The notes beneath the pieces were generated by a model. It saw only the letters and a program-made list of their open reading frames with translations, made no database searches and was not told where the DNA came from. Both the position numbers and the translations under genes were made by a program. DNA of 48,777 bases from Sulfurovum sp. (GTDB taxonomy: Bacteria; Campylobacterota; Campylobacteria; Campylobacterales; Sulfurovaceae): assembly GCA_016744875.1 (NCBI GenBank), contig JADGDL010000009.1:13096-61872 (forward strand), in the 5' to 3' direction. Of this stretch, positions 33,520 through 42,698 are shown piece by piece (position 1 is the stretch's first letter; every line of letters begins with the position of its first letter).

Positions 33520-34983
33520 CTATTTCTTTATCAGGTCAGCTTTTGGGTACATAAATACTGCCTGTCTGTCTATAATGATCTTTTCTTTTTCATCTATCGC
33601 ATAAGCCCTGATAATTACAGGTACTGGCACATCTTTATGTGTTGTGTCCACTAAAGGTTCACTTGCCTCAAGAATGACAACTTTTTTCTTTTTCTTTCCT
33701 GCACCGATCTTAAATTCATCTTTAGGTCTTACGATTTTGATCTTATCATTTCCTACTACTTCAAAGTAATAAGTGTGTGCTTTAGAATCTGTATTTGCAA
33801 ACATAAAGATATAGTCATTTTGCACCACACCTTTCTCAAGTATTTTATAAAGTCTTGGAGACTTATTGATATCGAGTAACATATGCTCTTTTTTGGAACC
33901 CATCACAAAAAGTGTGATGAGTACGATAGTAAGTACAGTAAAGTAAGCGATTACCTTCCCTCTAAAGTAGTTTGTTTTACCTTCATGTCTTAGTGTCTCT
34001 TTTTCAGATGACCACTGTACCAATGATGGTTTACCTAATGCACCCATCACGGAAGTACACGCATCCACACACTCAAGACAGTTGATACACTCAAGCTGTA
34101 ATCCTTTTCTAATATCAATATGCGTAGGACATACTGTTACACATGATTCACAAGTGTTACATTCTGCACTCGCATCTACTTTAAGTAACTCTTTTTGTTT
34201 TGTAAACTTCTTTTCTCTATCATATCCATGTCCTTCATAGATCTCTCCACCACGAATAGGGTCATAGACTGCCATGATCGTGTCATCATCATAAAGTACA
34301 GATTGCACACGGCTATATGGACAAACATACACACAGAAGTTCTCTTTAATGAACACAACATCCAAGATAAGGAACAATGCAACACCCACAAACATACCTA
34401 TCATCACCATATGCTCTGTTGGGTTTACCAAATACGCTAAGAAATCTTCAGGAGGCACGAAAAACCATAAAAAGTTAGCTGATGCTATAAATGCAAGTAC
34501 TGACCAAAGTAAAATAGCGATCAAAGATTTCAATTGATTTTCCATTTTTGACATATCTGGGTCTTTTTGTTTATTCTTTATTCTTTTACGTAGACCCAAC
34601 AGTTTTGTTTCTATTCCATCTCTGTAGATCACACGAAAAATAGTCTGTGGACATGCCCAACCACACCATGCTCTACCACCAATAGCGGTCACTGAAAAAA
34701 TACCCAAAAAGAGTAACATTAACACAAATGGCATCAAATAAAGCTCTTGCATATCGAATGCAATACCTGCCAGGTGAAGTTTTTTCTGATCAAAAGAGAG
34801 TAGGAACAAATGATTCCCGTTGATTGTGATCCAAGGTATCGCCAATGCAACCACAGTTGCTACTACATAGGCCCAATATCTTCTGATACGGTAAGGAACC
34901 CAGCCTTTTAAATACTCTTTACCTTTATTTTTTTTCTTTCCCTTTTCAGGGAGACACTCTTCCTGTTCTATTGTTGCTTCCAT
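33520..34983 (-). CDS. ccoG: CcoG/FixG, cbb3 oxidase accessory ferredoxin-like membrane protein
   Basis: A 487-residue membrane protein with about five helices. The N-terminal part has GGRAWCGWACPQTIFR and FCVYVCPYSRVQ; the soluble domain has two [4Fe-4S] sets, CNTCESCVTVCPTHIDI and CINCLECVDACTSVM. The C-terminal domain is an immunoglobulin-like periplasmic region (residues about 370-485). CcoG is a cupric reductase needed to deliver copper to cbb3 cytochrome oxidase. It begins one base after the upstream gene stops. The cbb3 structural genes are not in this window. Confidence 0.93.
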   Translation of the reverse strand: MEATIEQEECLPEKGKKKNKGKEYLKGWVPYRIRRYWAYVVATVVALAIPWITINGNHLFLLSFDQKKLHLAGIAFDMQELYLMPFVLMLLFLGIFSVTAIGGRAWCGWACPQTIFRVIYRDGIETKLLGLRKRIKNKQKDPDMSKMENQLKSLIAILLWSVLAFIASANFLWFFVPPEDFLAYLVNPTEHMVMIGMFVGVALFLILDVVFIKENFCVYVCPYSRVQSVLYDDDTIMAVYDPIRGGEIYEGHGYDREKKFTKQKELLKVDASAECNTCESCVTVCPTHIDIRKGLQLECINCLECVDACTSVMGALGKPSLVQWSSEKETLRHEGKTNYFRGKVIAYFTVLTIVLITLFVMGSKKEHMLLDINKSPRLYKILEKGVVQNDYIFMFANTDSKAHTYYFEVVGNDKIKIVRPKDEFKIGAGKKKKKVVILEASEPLVDTTHKDVPVPVIIRAYAIDEKEKIIIDRQAVFMYPKADLIKK

Positions 34984-35658
34984 TTATATTGCCTTCTTAT
35001 ATTGTTCATTTGCTTCTTTTTCAAAGGGACAGATAAGTAATACATTGTCCATTTGACTTATATTAGCTGCTTCACGTACCTGTTTTCCCGCACCTTCAAC
35101 CAACTCTTTTATACCCCTTGACTCTATATAGTCTTTTAAAGAACTTCTGCTTACTTCAAGCTCTCGTGCTATGGCACTTACACTATAACCCTCACTTAAA
35201 AGTGTGACGACTTCACTGTGATACACATCAAATTTTGAAGAGGATTTACTACCTTTAGGGCGTCCTATTTGTTGGGTCTTCTCTTTTTTATCTGTTCTTA
35301 ACTCATCCACTAAAGGGAAGATATCCACCATATGGCTTTCACGATTAAAAAGCATATTGACATCCACGATCCACAGGTTTACATTATGACTTAACATACA
35401 GTTGATGACCTTTACCAATTCATCTGTTCTTGTCGTCAGGATAGAAAGAGATGCTACGATGACAGTATTATTGTCCTTCATCGTTTGCAAAAATGCCTCA
35501 AATTCTTCTCTATCATCGATCAGAAGATTTTTTGTAGCATATTCAACAACCTCATGGTCTATCCTTAAACCTTTTTGCGTAGCAAATGTCATAATATTTT
35601 GCTGCTGTGCAGCCAAAGTTGGAAAATCTGGTGCTTGTCTTACATAGGTATAAACCAT
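34984..35658 (-). CDS. Serine-recombinase-like DNA-binding protein lacking catalytic residues
   Basis: A 224-residue protein. The N-terminal 105 residues follow the resolvase fold (YTYVRQAPDFPTLAAQQQNI; NTVIVASLSILTTRTDEL; MLSHNVNLWIVDVNMLF), and residues about 130-180 are a resolvase-type HTH (GRPKGSKSSSKFD ... GYSVSAIARELEVSRSSLKDYI). The catalytic Ser of YxRVS is replaced (R7-Q8-A9), and the usual RLDRLGRS motif reads SLSILTTR, so Asp and Arg residues are missing too. Strand cleavage is therefore not expected. It stops directly before ccoG and probably acts as a DNA-binding regulator of that operon. The ATG is preceded by AAAGGAGAGTAA. Confidence 0.82.
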   Translation of the reverse strand: MVYTYVRQAPDFPTLAAQQQNIMTFATQKGLRIDHEVVEYATKNLLIDDREEFEAFLQTMKDNNTVIVASLSILTTRTDELVKVINCMLSHNVNLWIVDVNMLFNRESHMVDIFPLVDELRTDKKEKTQQIGRPKGSKSSSKFDVYHSEVVTLLSEGYSVSAIARELEVSRSSLKDYIESRGIKELVEGAGKQVREAANISQMDNVLLICPFEKEANEQYKKAI

Positions 35659-35799
35659 TTACTCTCCTTTTATTTTCAATTTTCATCATAATCTTACCTT
35701 ATTTGATGATTAAAGTCAAGTTATACTACAATTAAACCGTCACTTTTTTATTTTAAGTACTTTTTATGTTAAAATGATGAAAAATTATTAGGTATACAA

Positions 35800-36270
35800 T
35801 TGAACTTAACACATTTAGATGAACAAAACAAACCCAAAATGGTGGATGTGGGAGACAAGGCAGCAACCACACGTATCGCAACTGCTTCGGGTATTATAGA
35901 AGTAGGCCAAGAGGCTTTTGACGCCGTTATCGCAAATACAGCCAAAAAAGGTCCTGTACTGCAAACTGCCGTCATCGCAGCTATACAGGGAGCCAAACAA
36001 ACTTCCAACCTCATCCCTATGTGCCATCCTCTTATGCTGACTTCCGTGAAAACAGATATAGAAGAACTCCCGGAACTTCCTGGCTTCAAACTTACTGTTA
36101 CCGCCAAGCTTAACGGACAGACAGGTGTTGAGATGGAGGCACTTACTGGTGTAAGTACAGGTTTACTTACGATTTACGATATGCTCAAAGCCATCGATAA
36201 AGGTATGGTCATTAAGAATGTACAACTAGAACACAAGAGTGGTGGAAACTCTGGTGATTTCAACAGATAG
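35800..36270 (+). CDS. moaC: MoaC, cyclic pyranopterin monophosphate synthase
   Basis: A 156-residue protein. Conserved segments are MVDVGDKAATTRIATASG, LIPMCHPLMLT, TGVEMEALTGVSTGLLTIYDMLKAIDKGM and KSGGNSGDF. It forms cPMP in molybdenum cofactor synthesis, needed for SoxC in this window. The start is a TTG at 35800: no ATG exists in frame after the upstream stop at 35770, and TTAGGT lies seven bases before it. The DUF493 gene follows after 8 bases. Confidence 0.95.
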   Translation: MNLTHLDEQNKPKMVDVGDKAATTRIATASGIIEVGQEAFDAVIANTAKKGPVLQTAVIAAIQGAKQTSNLIPMCHPLMLTSVKTDIEELPELPGFKLTVTAKLNGQTGVEMEALTGVSTGLLTIYDMLKAIDKGMVIKNVQLEHKSGGNSGDFNR

Positions 36271-36278
36271 GAATTCAA

Positions 36279-36560
36279 ATGAAAATTTTAGACGATCAAA
36301 TGCCAGAAAGACCAGAAATCAACTACCCTACAAACTGGGGATTTAAACTCATAGGACGAGACAAAGAGGCACTACTTAAATGCATCAAAGAGATCATGAA
36401 AGAAGTGGGGGGGAAAGAACACCTCTGTTCACTCGGTAATGCTTCAAAAACAGGAAAGTTCCACAGCTACAATGCTTCATGTACCGTCGATACAGAAGAA
36501 GAGAGAAATAAGATCTTCAAATATTTTGAAGATCATGATGATGTGGATATGGTGATCTAA
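36279..36560 (+). CDS. DUF493 (YbeD/HP0495-like) protein
   Basis: A 93-residue protein with the small ferredoxin-like alpha/beta fold of the DUF493 family: NYPTNWGFKLIGRDKEALLKCIKEI, the variable loop, then GKFHSYNASCTVDTEEERNKIFKYF. E. coli YbeD and H. pylori HP0495 belong here; the fold resembles regulatory ACT-like domains, and function is unsettled. Co-transcribed with moaC. Overlaps the end of the convergent PqiA-like gene by 4 bases. Confidence 0.85.
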   Translation: MKILDDQMPERPEINYPTNWGFKLIGRDKEALLKCIKEIMKEVGGKEHLCSLGNASKTGKFHSYNASCTVDTEEERNKIFKYFEDHDDVDMVI

Positions 36561-37384
36561 CGTACCTCATCCTTTGATTTATGTAACATCTTGTCCGCAG
36601 ACAAGCTTACCAACATAGAGACGATCACATAGGCTAAAAAGAAGTAGAGTCCCACTTCCACTTCTGCACGGCTGATCTCGCCTTTGTTGGATGTAAGATA
36701 AACAAGAAATACCGCCACCACAAAAACATCAACCATTGACCATTTTCCTATCATCTTGAAAAACTTGATGATACCATGTGCAAAATTGCTCTGCAGGAAT
36801 AAAGAGACAATGAGTAAAGAGAGTACTTTCAGTACAGGGATAAGTACAGAGAACAAAAAGATCACCAATGCAACCACAATGTCTCCGCTTTCAAAAAGTT
36901 TCTGTATAGACCCCACTACCCCTTTGGATTCAAAGGACAATACGATATCCCCAATATACTCTACCTCTTTATGGATCGTCACCATCAAAATAGGGGTAAT
37001 AAGTCCCAATACCAAGGTCAATAACGCTGCCAAAGAGCCAAACAAAGTAAAGGCTCTTAATGATGTAAAGAAATACCCTAACAGCAAGATGACTAGTAAG
37101 ATCATAAAATAGATCGTATACTCTTTTGCTTTCATCATCGCAGCTTCCTGCTTTTCACGTATAGCATCAAGGGTAGCAGCTCTTTCATCATGATAAAAAC
37201 CACCCAGTATACTTTTTGCAAACTTTCCCAACTGAGATTTTGCCTGTTCTTCCGCACCTTGATGACTAACCAGTTCTACTGTTAGCTCTTCATATAATGA
37301 TGCTTCTCTATAAGATTTTTCACCATAAAAAAGCATCATCCCCAGCACTGCGACCAGCACTGTATAAATGACAAGGTCCTTCAT
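36557..37384 (-). CDS. PqiA-like inner-membrane protein
   Basis: The frame opens with a GTG at 37405, but the ATG at 37384 has AGAGGA nine bases upstream and is preferred (275 residues). An N-terminal helix is followed by a helical periplasmic region (about 25-85) and four membrane helices. The last third has the PqiA signature GKWSMVDVFVVAVFLVYLT. PqiA/YebS proteins take part in lipid transport systems with MCE partners, but no MCE gene is adjacent. The zinc-ribbon Cys of E. coli PqiA are absent. The start lies inside the end of the upstream gene's coding region, so expression is coupled. Confidence 0.78.
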   Translation of the reverse strand: MKDLVIYTVLVAVLGMMLFYGEKSYREASLYEELTVELVSHQGAEEQAKSQLGKFAKSILGGFYHDERAATLDAIREKQEAAMMKAKEYTIYFMILLVILLLGYFFTSLRAFTLFGSLAALLTLVLGLITPILMVTIHKEVEYIGDIVLSFESKGVVGSIQKLFESGDIVVALVIFLFSVLIPVLKVLSLLIVSLFLQSNFAHGIIKFFKMIGKWSMVDVFVVAVFLVYLTSNKGEISRAEVEVGLYFFLAYVIVSMLVSLSADKMLHKSKDEVR

Positions 37385-37401
37385 CAAAATAAATCCTCTT
37401 T

Positions 37402-38349
37402 TCACTCTTTCACCTCGAAATAGACCAACAATGTTTGTTGAAAAAAGTTGTCATTGTCATCAGATATCATGACATAACGGTTCTGTCCCACTCTTGCCAA
37501 TCCTTCAAAGTTGTCCAGAAGCCAACCCTCTGAACTGTTAAGCTTTGCCAATACTTTGGTTTTGCACATCTTTTTTTTACAATCTTTCAAATACACTTTT
37601 TTTAACGTAATAACAAAAGGGTTGGACAAGCCCGTATAAGACCGTTCCATGACAAGTAAATTCCCATCATCCATCACTTCCATTGCAGCCAAACCAGATC
37701 TGCCCTCCGGTTCTGCTTTAAAGTGCCACTTTTTACCACTTATGGCATAAATCGTCTGTTTCTTTTTATCATACTTTTTTAAAGGCCATTCTGTTGCAGT
37801 GAGTATTCCGTATTTAGGGTGCCAGGCCACAGATTCAAGTGATTTGTTTTTGCTACGATAATTTTTTGTAGATCTAAGTGATTTTGGCAATTTATATTTA
37901 CGTATCATCGCACCATAATCTTCACCGTTTTTATGAAAAGAAGCTATCTTCGCTTCACCTTCAAAAGAGACGTACAAACTACCCTTATCATCAAGTGCTA
38001 CACCCTCGCTGTCTCTTTTCCACTTTCTGAGACCTTTGCCTTTTTTATTTTTCAGGGTCACTGCATCTAATGCTTCCAAGCTTTCTATCTTCTCAGAGAA
38101 AGAGGCATAAAAGGAGAAAAGAGCGCCCTTATCCCCTACAAGATATAATGTCTTTGTCTTCTCTTCATAGGTCAGGTCAGAAAGCTCTGTAAACTTCACC
38201 CCGTTTACTTCTGTAAAAAGAAGCTGTTTCTCATCCAGTATCTTTATATTCATAAAACGCTTTTTATATTGATCAGGTGTGACCTTTACCTCACATACTC
38301 TAGCATCAAGTATGATGAAAGAAAAAAAGAAAAAAAGAAAAAATTTCAT
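37402..38349 (-). CDS. Exported phytase/esterase-like beta-propeller protein
   Basis: The ATG at 38349 gives a signal peptide (MKFFLFFFFSFIILDA) and 315 residues; the longer frame from 38385 lies within lspA. The sequence matches the esterase-like activity of phytase family: LSDLTYEEKTKTLYLVGDKGALFSF, RDSEGVALDDKGSLYVSFEGEAKIASF, ESVAWHPKYGILTATEWP, NFEGLARVGQNRYVMISDDNDN. It should fold as a beta-propeller in the periplasm. The substrate is unknown. The ribosome site is weak (GAGGGA 13 bases away), so translation may depend on lspA read-through. Confidence 0.8.
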   Translation of the reverse strand: MKFFLFFFFSFIILDARVCEVKVTPDQYKKRFMNIKILDEKQLLFTEVNGVKFTELSDLTYEEKTKTLYLVGDKGALFSFYASFSEKIESLEALDAVTLKNKKGKGLRKWKRDSEGVALDDKGSLYVSFEGEAKIASFHKNGEDYGAMIRKYKLPKSLRSTKNYRSKNKSLESVAWHPKYGILTATEWPLKKYDKKKQTIYAISGKKWHFKAEPEGRSGLAAMEVMDDGNLLVMERSYTGLSNPFVITLKKVYLKDCKKKMCKTKVLAKLNSSEGWLLDNFEGLARVGQNRYVMISDDNDNFFQQTLLVYFEVKE

Positions 38350-38353
38350 AAAG

Positions 38354-38809
38354 TTATTGGGATCCCTCTTCAGGTTTTTTATCAAAAAAGTATACCATGA
38401 TCAGTATCCATACCACCGCGATATCTATAGCTACATCCGCGAAATTAAAGACTGCAAAATTAAATCCGCAATGCCAAGCCACATAGTCTACTACACCTCC
38501 ATGTATAAAACGGTCATAGACATTACCCAAGGCCCCACCTATGAGTAACCCCGCAGGAAAAGCATACCGCTTAATATATCCTTCGGCAAAAACTACATAA
38601 AGTATCACTAAAATAAGTACTGCCTGTATCCATTTCAGATAAGGTCCTAAAAAGGCCAACATAGAAAATGCAACACCCTTGTTGTAGTGCAACTCTAGAT
38701 CTATACACTCTCCTGCACGATAAAACCCGTCCACAAAAAGAGATTTGATATTTTGATCGATAATAAAGGTTCCGAGGATCACCATACTAAATATAGCAAA
38801 TGCCCTCAT
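38354..38809 (-). CDS. lspA: LspA, lipoprotein signal peptidase
   Basis: A 151-residue protein with four membrane helices. Conserved blocks are HYNKGVAFSM, GGALGNVYDRFIHGGVVDY and FNFADVAID; the catalytic pair is D108 and D125. It removes signal peptides from prolipoproteins, several of which are encoded in this window. The start overlaps the glmM stop by one base, so the two are coupled. Confidence 0.96.
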   Translation of the reverse strand: MRAFAIFSMVILGTFIIDQNIKSLFVDGFYRAGECIDLELHYNKGVAFSMLAFLGPYLKWIQAVLILVILYVVFAEGYIKRYAFPAGLLIGGALGNVYDRFIHGGVVDYVAWHCGFNFAVFNFADVAIDIAVVWILIMVYFFDKKPEEGSQ

Positions 38810-40146
38810 TAAGCTAGCGCCCCTTTAAAAAAGGTTTTACACTCATCCATCATCTCTTCAAGAGCATCTTCATTTTTTCCCTCAAGTAAAAGGCGTATCT
38901 TATTTTCCGTACCCGAGTATCTAAAGAGATGTCTCATACCTAAACTTTCTACTTTTACTTTGAGATCTTCCAGCCCATTGATCGTTTCAAATGGCCTTTT
39001 CTCATCCACGAGAAGATTGACCAAAAGTTGAGGGTAAGAGACATAAGGGTTAAATGCTTCACTAGCTTTTCTACCTGTTTCTACCAGGTACGCCAAAGCT
39101 TGCAGTGCAGAAGATAAGCCATCACCTGTCTTTGCATAATCAGAGAAGATCACATGACCACTCTGTTCTCCACCGAAATTGATGCCATTGGATTGCATCA
39201 TCTCTACTACATTTTTATCGCCTACTGCAGAACGGTGTAAAGTCAGTCCATTTTGGGTCATATACTCATCAAGTCCCTGGTTACTCATAACTGTAGCAAC
39301 CATCCCTTGTCCTTTCAATGCCCCTTGATTTTTAAGATGTACAGCCAATACACCCATAAGTTTATCGCCATCAACCACTTCACCGTTCTCATCAACCATG
39401 ACCAGTCTATCTGCATCACCATCAAGTGCGATACCCACATCTGCACGTGATTCTCTGACCACCTTTGCCAAGTTTTCCGGGTGCATTGCACCACAGCCCT
39501 CATTGATATTAAATCCATTAGGCTTATTTCCAATAATCACCACATCAGCACCAAGTTCACTTAAGATAGTAGGACCAACGATATAGCCCGCACCATTGGC
39601 ACAATCTATCACCACTCGTTTACCTGCTAAAGTCAAGGGTTTGGGAAAAGAGTTCTTTATGTGTACGATATATCTACCTATAACATCATCGATCCGTTTA
39701 GATTTCCCTATCTCTTTATCAGTAGCCTGAGCGTGGTTGATACGTTCATCATCCACAAATATTTCTTCTATTTTCTCTTCTTTATCACGGTTTAATTTGT
39801 TTCCATTACAGTCAAAAAATTTGATTCCATTGTCATAATAAGGATTGTGGCTAGCCGATATCATGATCCCTGCATCACAACGCATGTTCTCTGTTAAAAA
39901 AGCGATAGCTGGAGTTGGCATTGGCCCGATTTGTATGACATCAAAGCCTACTGCTGTCAATCCAGAGACAATAGCATTTTCTATCATATAGCCACTGCGT
40001 CTTGTATCTTTCCCGACTAAAATCTTCTTCGTTTTTGCAAATTGTTTAAAATAAATCCCTGTCGCCATTGCCAATCGCATAGCACTCACAGCAGATACTT
40101 TTTTTCCTGCTTTACCACGTACACCATCTGTTCCAAAAAGTTCCAA
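38809..40146 (-). CDS. glmM: GlmM, phosphoglucosamine mutase
   Basis: A 445-residue phosphohexomutase. It has FGTDGVRGKAG, the phosphoserine loop IMISASHNPYYDNGIKFF, the metal-binding DGDADRL, GEQSGHVIF and the phosphate site RYSGTENKIRLLLEG. It makes glucosamine-1-phosphate for UDP-GlcNAc and so feeds MurB's pathway. The start codon is a TTG at 40146, with AGGA seven bases upstream; no ATG is available nearby. First gene of glmM-lspA-phytase-like-pqiA-like unit. Confidence 0.96.
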   Translation of the reverse strand: MELFGTDGVRGKAGKKVSAVSAMRLAMATGIYFKQFAKTKKILVGKDTRRSGYMIENAIVSGLTAVGFDVIQIGPMPTPAIAFLTENMRCDAGIMISASHNPYYDNGIKFFDCNGNKLNRDKEEKIEEIFVDDERINHAQATDKEIGKSKRIDDVIGRYIVHIKNSFPKPLTLAGKRVVIDCANGAGYIVGPTILSELGADVVIIGNKPNGFNINEGCGAMHPENLAKVVRESRADVGIALDGDADRLVMVDENGEVVDGDKLMGVLAVHLKNQGALKGQGMVATVMSNQGLDEYMTQNGLTLHRSAVGDKNVVEMMQSNGINFGGEQSGHVIFSDYAKTGDGLSSALQALAYLVETGRKASEAFNPYVSYPQLLVNLLVDEKRPFETINGLEDLKVKVESLGMRHLFRYSGTENKIRLLLEGKNEDALEEMMDECKTFFKGALA

Positions 40147-40208
40147 AATAGTTCCTAATATAGTTATTTAAGGAATATTTTAACGCAAATTTGATTAACA
40201 TATCAGTT

Positions 40209-41099
40209 ATGATACGACGAACACTTCTTATCCTTGCCCTATTATCTCTATTCTCCTGTGCAAATGACACAAGAGCCGTCATGCTATGGAAGATAGAACA
40301 TAGTAACCTTGTCAAACCGTCCTACCTCTTTGGTACGTACCACAGCAGAGACAAAGAGATCAATGCCCTTCCTGTGAAAGTAACACAAGTCCTTGCAAGT
40401 ACACAAACCGTCTATACAGAAACGACTATAGACAAAAAGAGTCATGCCATTATTCAAGGTTTTATGCAAGCCTCAGGCTTACTCCCCTTAAAAAAACGTC
40501 TCTCCTCTTCTACCTATAAACGCCTACAACAACATATAAAACGTTTAAATATACCTCTTTCAGAACATACACTTTCTGTATTTAAAACATGGGCTATTGC
40601 ACTACTGCTTACAAACTACGCTGATTCAAAAATAAACCCGCAAGAACTTTTTATGGATGAACGCCTCATAAAAACTGCAAAAGCTCTCTCTACCCCTTCT
40701 TTAGGTCTGGAAACACCCAAAGAGCAACTTATCTACTTTGACGTTCTCACCTCTTGGGAACAGGAACTCCTCCTTATAGATAGTATGAACCAAACAGAAA
40801 ATGAACAATACGCACAAGCCCTCAAAAAGTGGTACATTAAAGGTGATCTTAATGGATTTAAAGAAATACAGAACACATTTAAGGATAAAGATCCCCATAT
40901 ACATGCACTTGATAATAAGCTGTTTAGATTACTACTGACAGAAAGAAATACCCGTTTTCTTCAACGCATACATCTCATCTTACAAAACTATCCTCAGGAT
41001 AGTTATTTTTTTGCTGTTGGTGCTGGACATTTGGCAGAAGAAAATGGTTTAATTGCTCTGCTAAGAAAAAAAGGATACCACATCAATAAGGTAGATTAA
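40209..41099 (+). CDS. TraB/GumN-family lipoprotein
   Basis: The open frame begins at a TTG at 40191, but the ATG at 40209 gives a signal peptide with lipobox (LLSLFSC) and 296 residues. The TraB/GumN pattern is clear: LWKIEHSNLVKPSYLFGTYHSRDKEINALP, YTETTID, GLETPKEQL and, at the end, FFAVGAGHLAEENGLIALLRKKGY. The two GxxH-type motifs are thought to form a metal-dependent protease-like site. Divergent from glmM with 60 bases between starts. Cellular role unknown. Confidence 0.85.
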   Translation: MIRRTLLILALLSLFSCANDTRAVMLWKIEHSNLVKPSYLFGTYHSRDKEINALPVKVTQVLASTQTVYTETTIDKKSHAIIQGFMQASGLLPLKKRLSSSTYKRLQQHIKRLNIPLSEHTLSVFKTWAIALLLTNYADSKINPQELFMDERLIKTAKALSTPSLGLETPKEQLIYFDVLTSWEQELLLIDSMNQTENEQYAQALKKWYIKGDLNGFKEIQNTFKDKDPHIHALDNKLFRLLLTERNTRFLQRIHLILQNYPQDSYFFAVGAGHLAEENGLIALLRKKGYHINKVD

Positions 41100-41206
41100 T
41101 CCATAGGTTTAATAATGCTTTAATCTTCTTTTAGGTATTATTCGCGCACTAATTTCACTCCAAAGCCTACAGGGCTAGTAGAGTAATACACATTAAGGAA
41201 ACGACT

Positions 41207-41470
41207 ATGGCAAACAACAAATCAGCAAAAAAACGTATTTTGCAAACAGCTGTAAAAACTGAAAGAAACAGATATTACAGAACTAGAATCAAAAACATCG
41301 TTAAAGCAGTTCACGAAGCAGTAGAAGCTTCAGACAAAGCAGCAGCATCTACTGCATTTGCAACAGCAAATAAGCAGATCCACTCACTTGTAAGCAAAGG
41401 GTTCATCAAAAAATCAACTGCAGCAAGAAAAGTAAGCCGTCTTCATAAAATGGTAAACGCTGTAGCATAA
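41207..41470 (+). CDS. rpsT: Ribosomal protein S20
   Basis: An 87-residue basic helical protein matching S20: MANNKSAKKRILQTAVKTER, NRYYRTRIKNIVKAV, and the C-terminal KKSTAARKVSRLHKMVN. It binds 16S rRNA early in 30S assembly. AAGGAAACGACT precedes the ATG. It is 69 bases upstream of prfA, the usual arrangement in Campylobacterota. The leader at 41164-41176 can form a tiny hairpin (agcc/ggct), too weak to call a regulatory element. Confidence 0.97.
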   Translation: MANNKSAKKRILQTAVKTERNRYYRTRIKNIVKAVHEAVEASDKAAASTAFATANKQIHSLVSKGFIKKSTAARKVSRLHKMVNAVA

Positions 41471-41480
41471 GCAGCCTTCT

Positions 41481-41509
41481 TGTCTCTGTGACATCTGTCA
41501 CTGAGACAC
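41481..41509 (+). terminator. Imperfect stem-loop between rpsT and prfA
   Basis: tgtctctgtgaca and tgtcactgagaca pair except at two central positions. No T-run follows, so it is more likely a partial terminator or an mRNA-processing structure between the two genes. Confidence 0.45.
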
Positions 41510-41539
41510 ACTTCTCACAATCCAACATAAAGAACACCC

Positions 41540-42607
41540 ATGTTCAAAGAAAAACTCCAACCTTTTATAGACAGACACAATGAGATCACTGAACTTTTAA
41601 GTTCTCCAGACATTGCTAGTGATATCGGGCGTATGACAGATCTCTCCAGAGAGCAATCTGGGCTCAATGATCTTGTAGAGAAAGCAAAGCTCTACATAGA
41701 GACAGCAGAAGCAATAGATGAGAATAAAGAACTTTTAGGAGATGCAGAACTTGGTGATCTTGCAAAAGAAGAACTCTCTGAACTGGAACCTATGTTACCC
41801 GCATTAGAGAGCGAAATCAAAATCCTCATGCTCCCTAAAGACAAGAATGATGATAAAAACATTTTACTTGAGCTTAGGGCTGGAGCAGGTGGCGATGAAG
41901 CTGCATTGTTTGTAGCAGATGTTTTTCGTATGTACTCACGTTATGCCGAACAGGCAGGATGGAAAATAGAAATTATGAGTAGCAATGATGGTACAGCTGG
42001 TGGGTACAAAGAACTTATCGCCCAAATTTCAGGTGAAAATGTCTACGCTCTTCTCAAATACGAAGGTGGTATCCACCGTGTGCAACGTGTTCCAGATACA
42101 GAAACCCAAGGACGGGTACATACGTCGGCTATCACGGTAGCTGTCATCCCTGAAGTAGATGATGTAGAAGTTGACCTCAAACCAAATGAGATCAAGATGG
42201 ACACTTACCGTTCAAGTGGTTGTGGGGGACAGTCAGTCAACACCACAGACTCTGCGGTACGTCTTACACATATCCCTACAGGAATAGTCGCTGCCATCCA
42301 AGATGAAAAATCACAACATAAGAACAAAGCCAAAGCGATGAAAGTCCTTAAGGCAAGAGTCTATGAAGCTGCCCTGCAAAAAAGTTTAGACGAATCCTCC
42401 AGTCAGAGAAAACTCCAAGTAGGTTCAGGTTCACGTTCTGAAAAGATACGTACATACAATTACCCACAAAATAGACTAACCGACCACCGTATAGGGCTTA
42501 CACTCTACGCACTGGATGATATCATGAGCAATGGTACGCTTAAACTTGTCTTTGAACCCCTCATGGCACATGCAAGAACTGAAGCCATTAAAGAAGCTGG
42601 ACTATAA
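41540..42607 (+). CDS. prfA: Peptide chain release factor 1
   Basis: A 355-residue class I release factor. The GGQ motif is in RSSGCGGQSVNTTDSAVRLTH, the stop-codon recognition PxT motif is P-D-T in HRVQRVPDTETQGRVHTSA (RF1 type, reading UAA/UAG), and RLTDHRIGLTLY follows. Normal length. Downstream of rpsT; no hemK/prmC gene follows here. Confidence 0.97.
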   Translation: MFKEKLQPFIDRHNEITELLSSPDIASDIGRMTDLSREQSGLNDLVEKAKLYIETAEAIDENKELLGDAELGDLAKEELSELEPMLPALESEIKILMLPKDKNDDKNILLELRAGAGGDEAALFVADVFRMYSRYAEQAGWKIEIMSSNDGTAGGYKELIAQISGENVYALLKYEGGIHRVQRVPDTETQGRVHTSAITVAVIPEVDDVEVDLKPNEIKMDTYRSSGCGGQSVNTTDSAVRLTHIPTGIVAAIQDEKSQHKNKAKAMKVLKARVYEAALQKSLDESSSQRKLQVGSGSRSEKIRTYNYPQNRLTDHRIGLTLYALDDIMSNGTLKLVFEPLMAHARTEAIKEAGL

Positions 42608-42698
42608 TTCCCGCTTCACTCCATTATACATAGATTCACACATTTTCTTTCTTTTCATATCTATCTGTGTATAATAGAAAAAAATAAGAGAAGAGACT

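Noticed and set aside
41100..41206. tRNA or riboswitch before rpsT
   Set aside because: Only a four-base-pair hairpin is visible; no cloverleaf or conserved leader.
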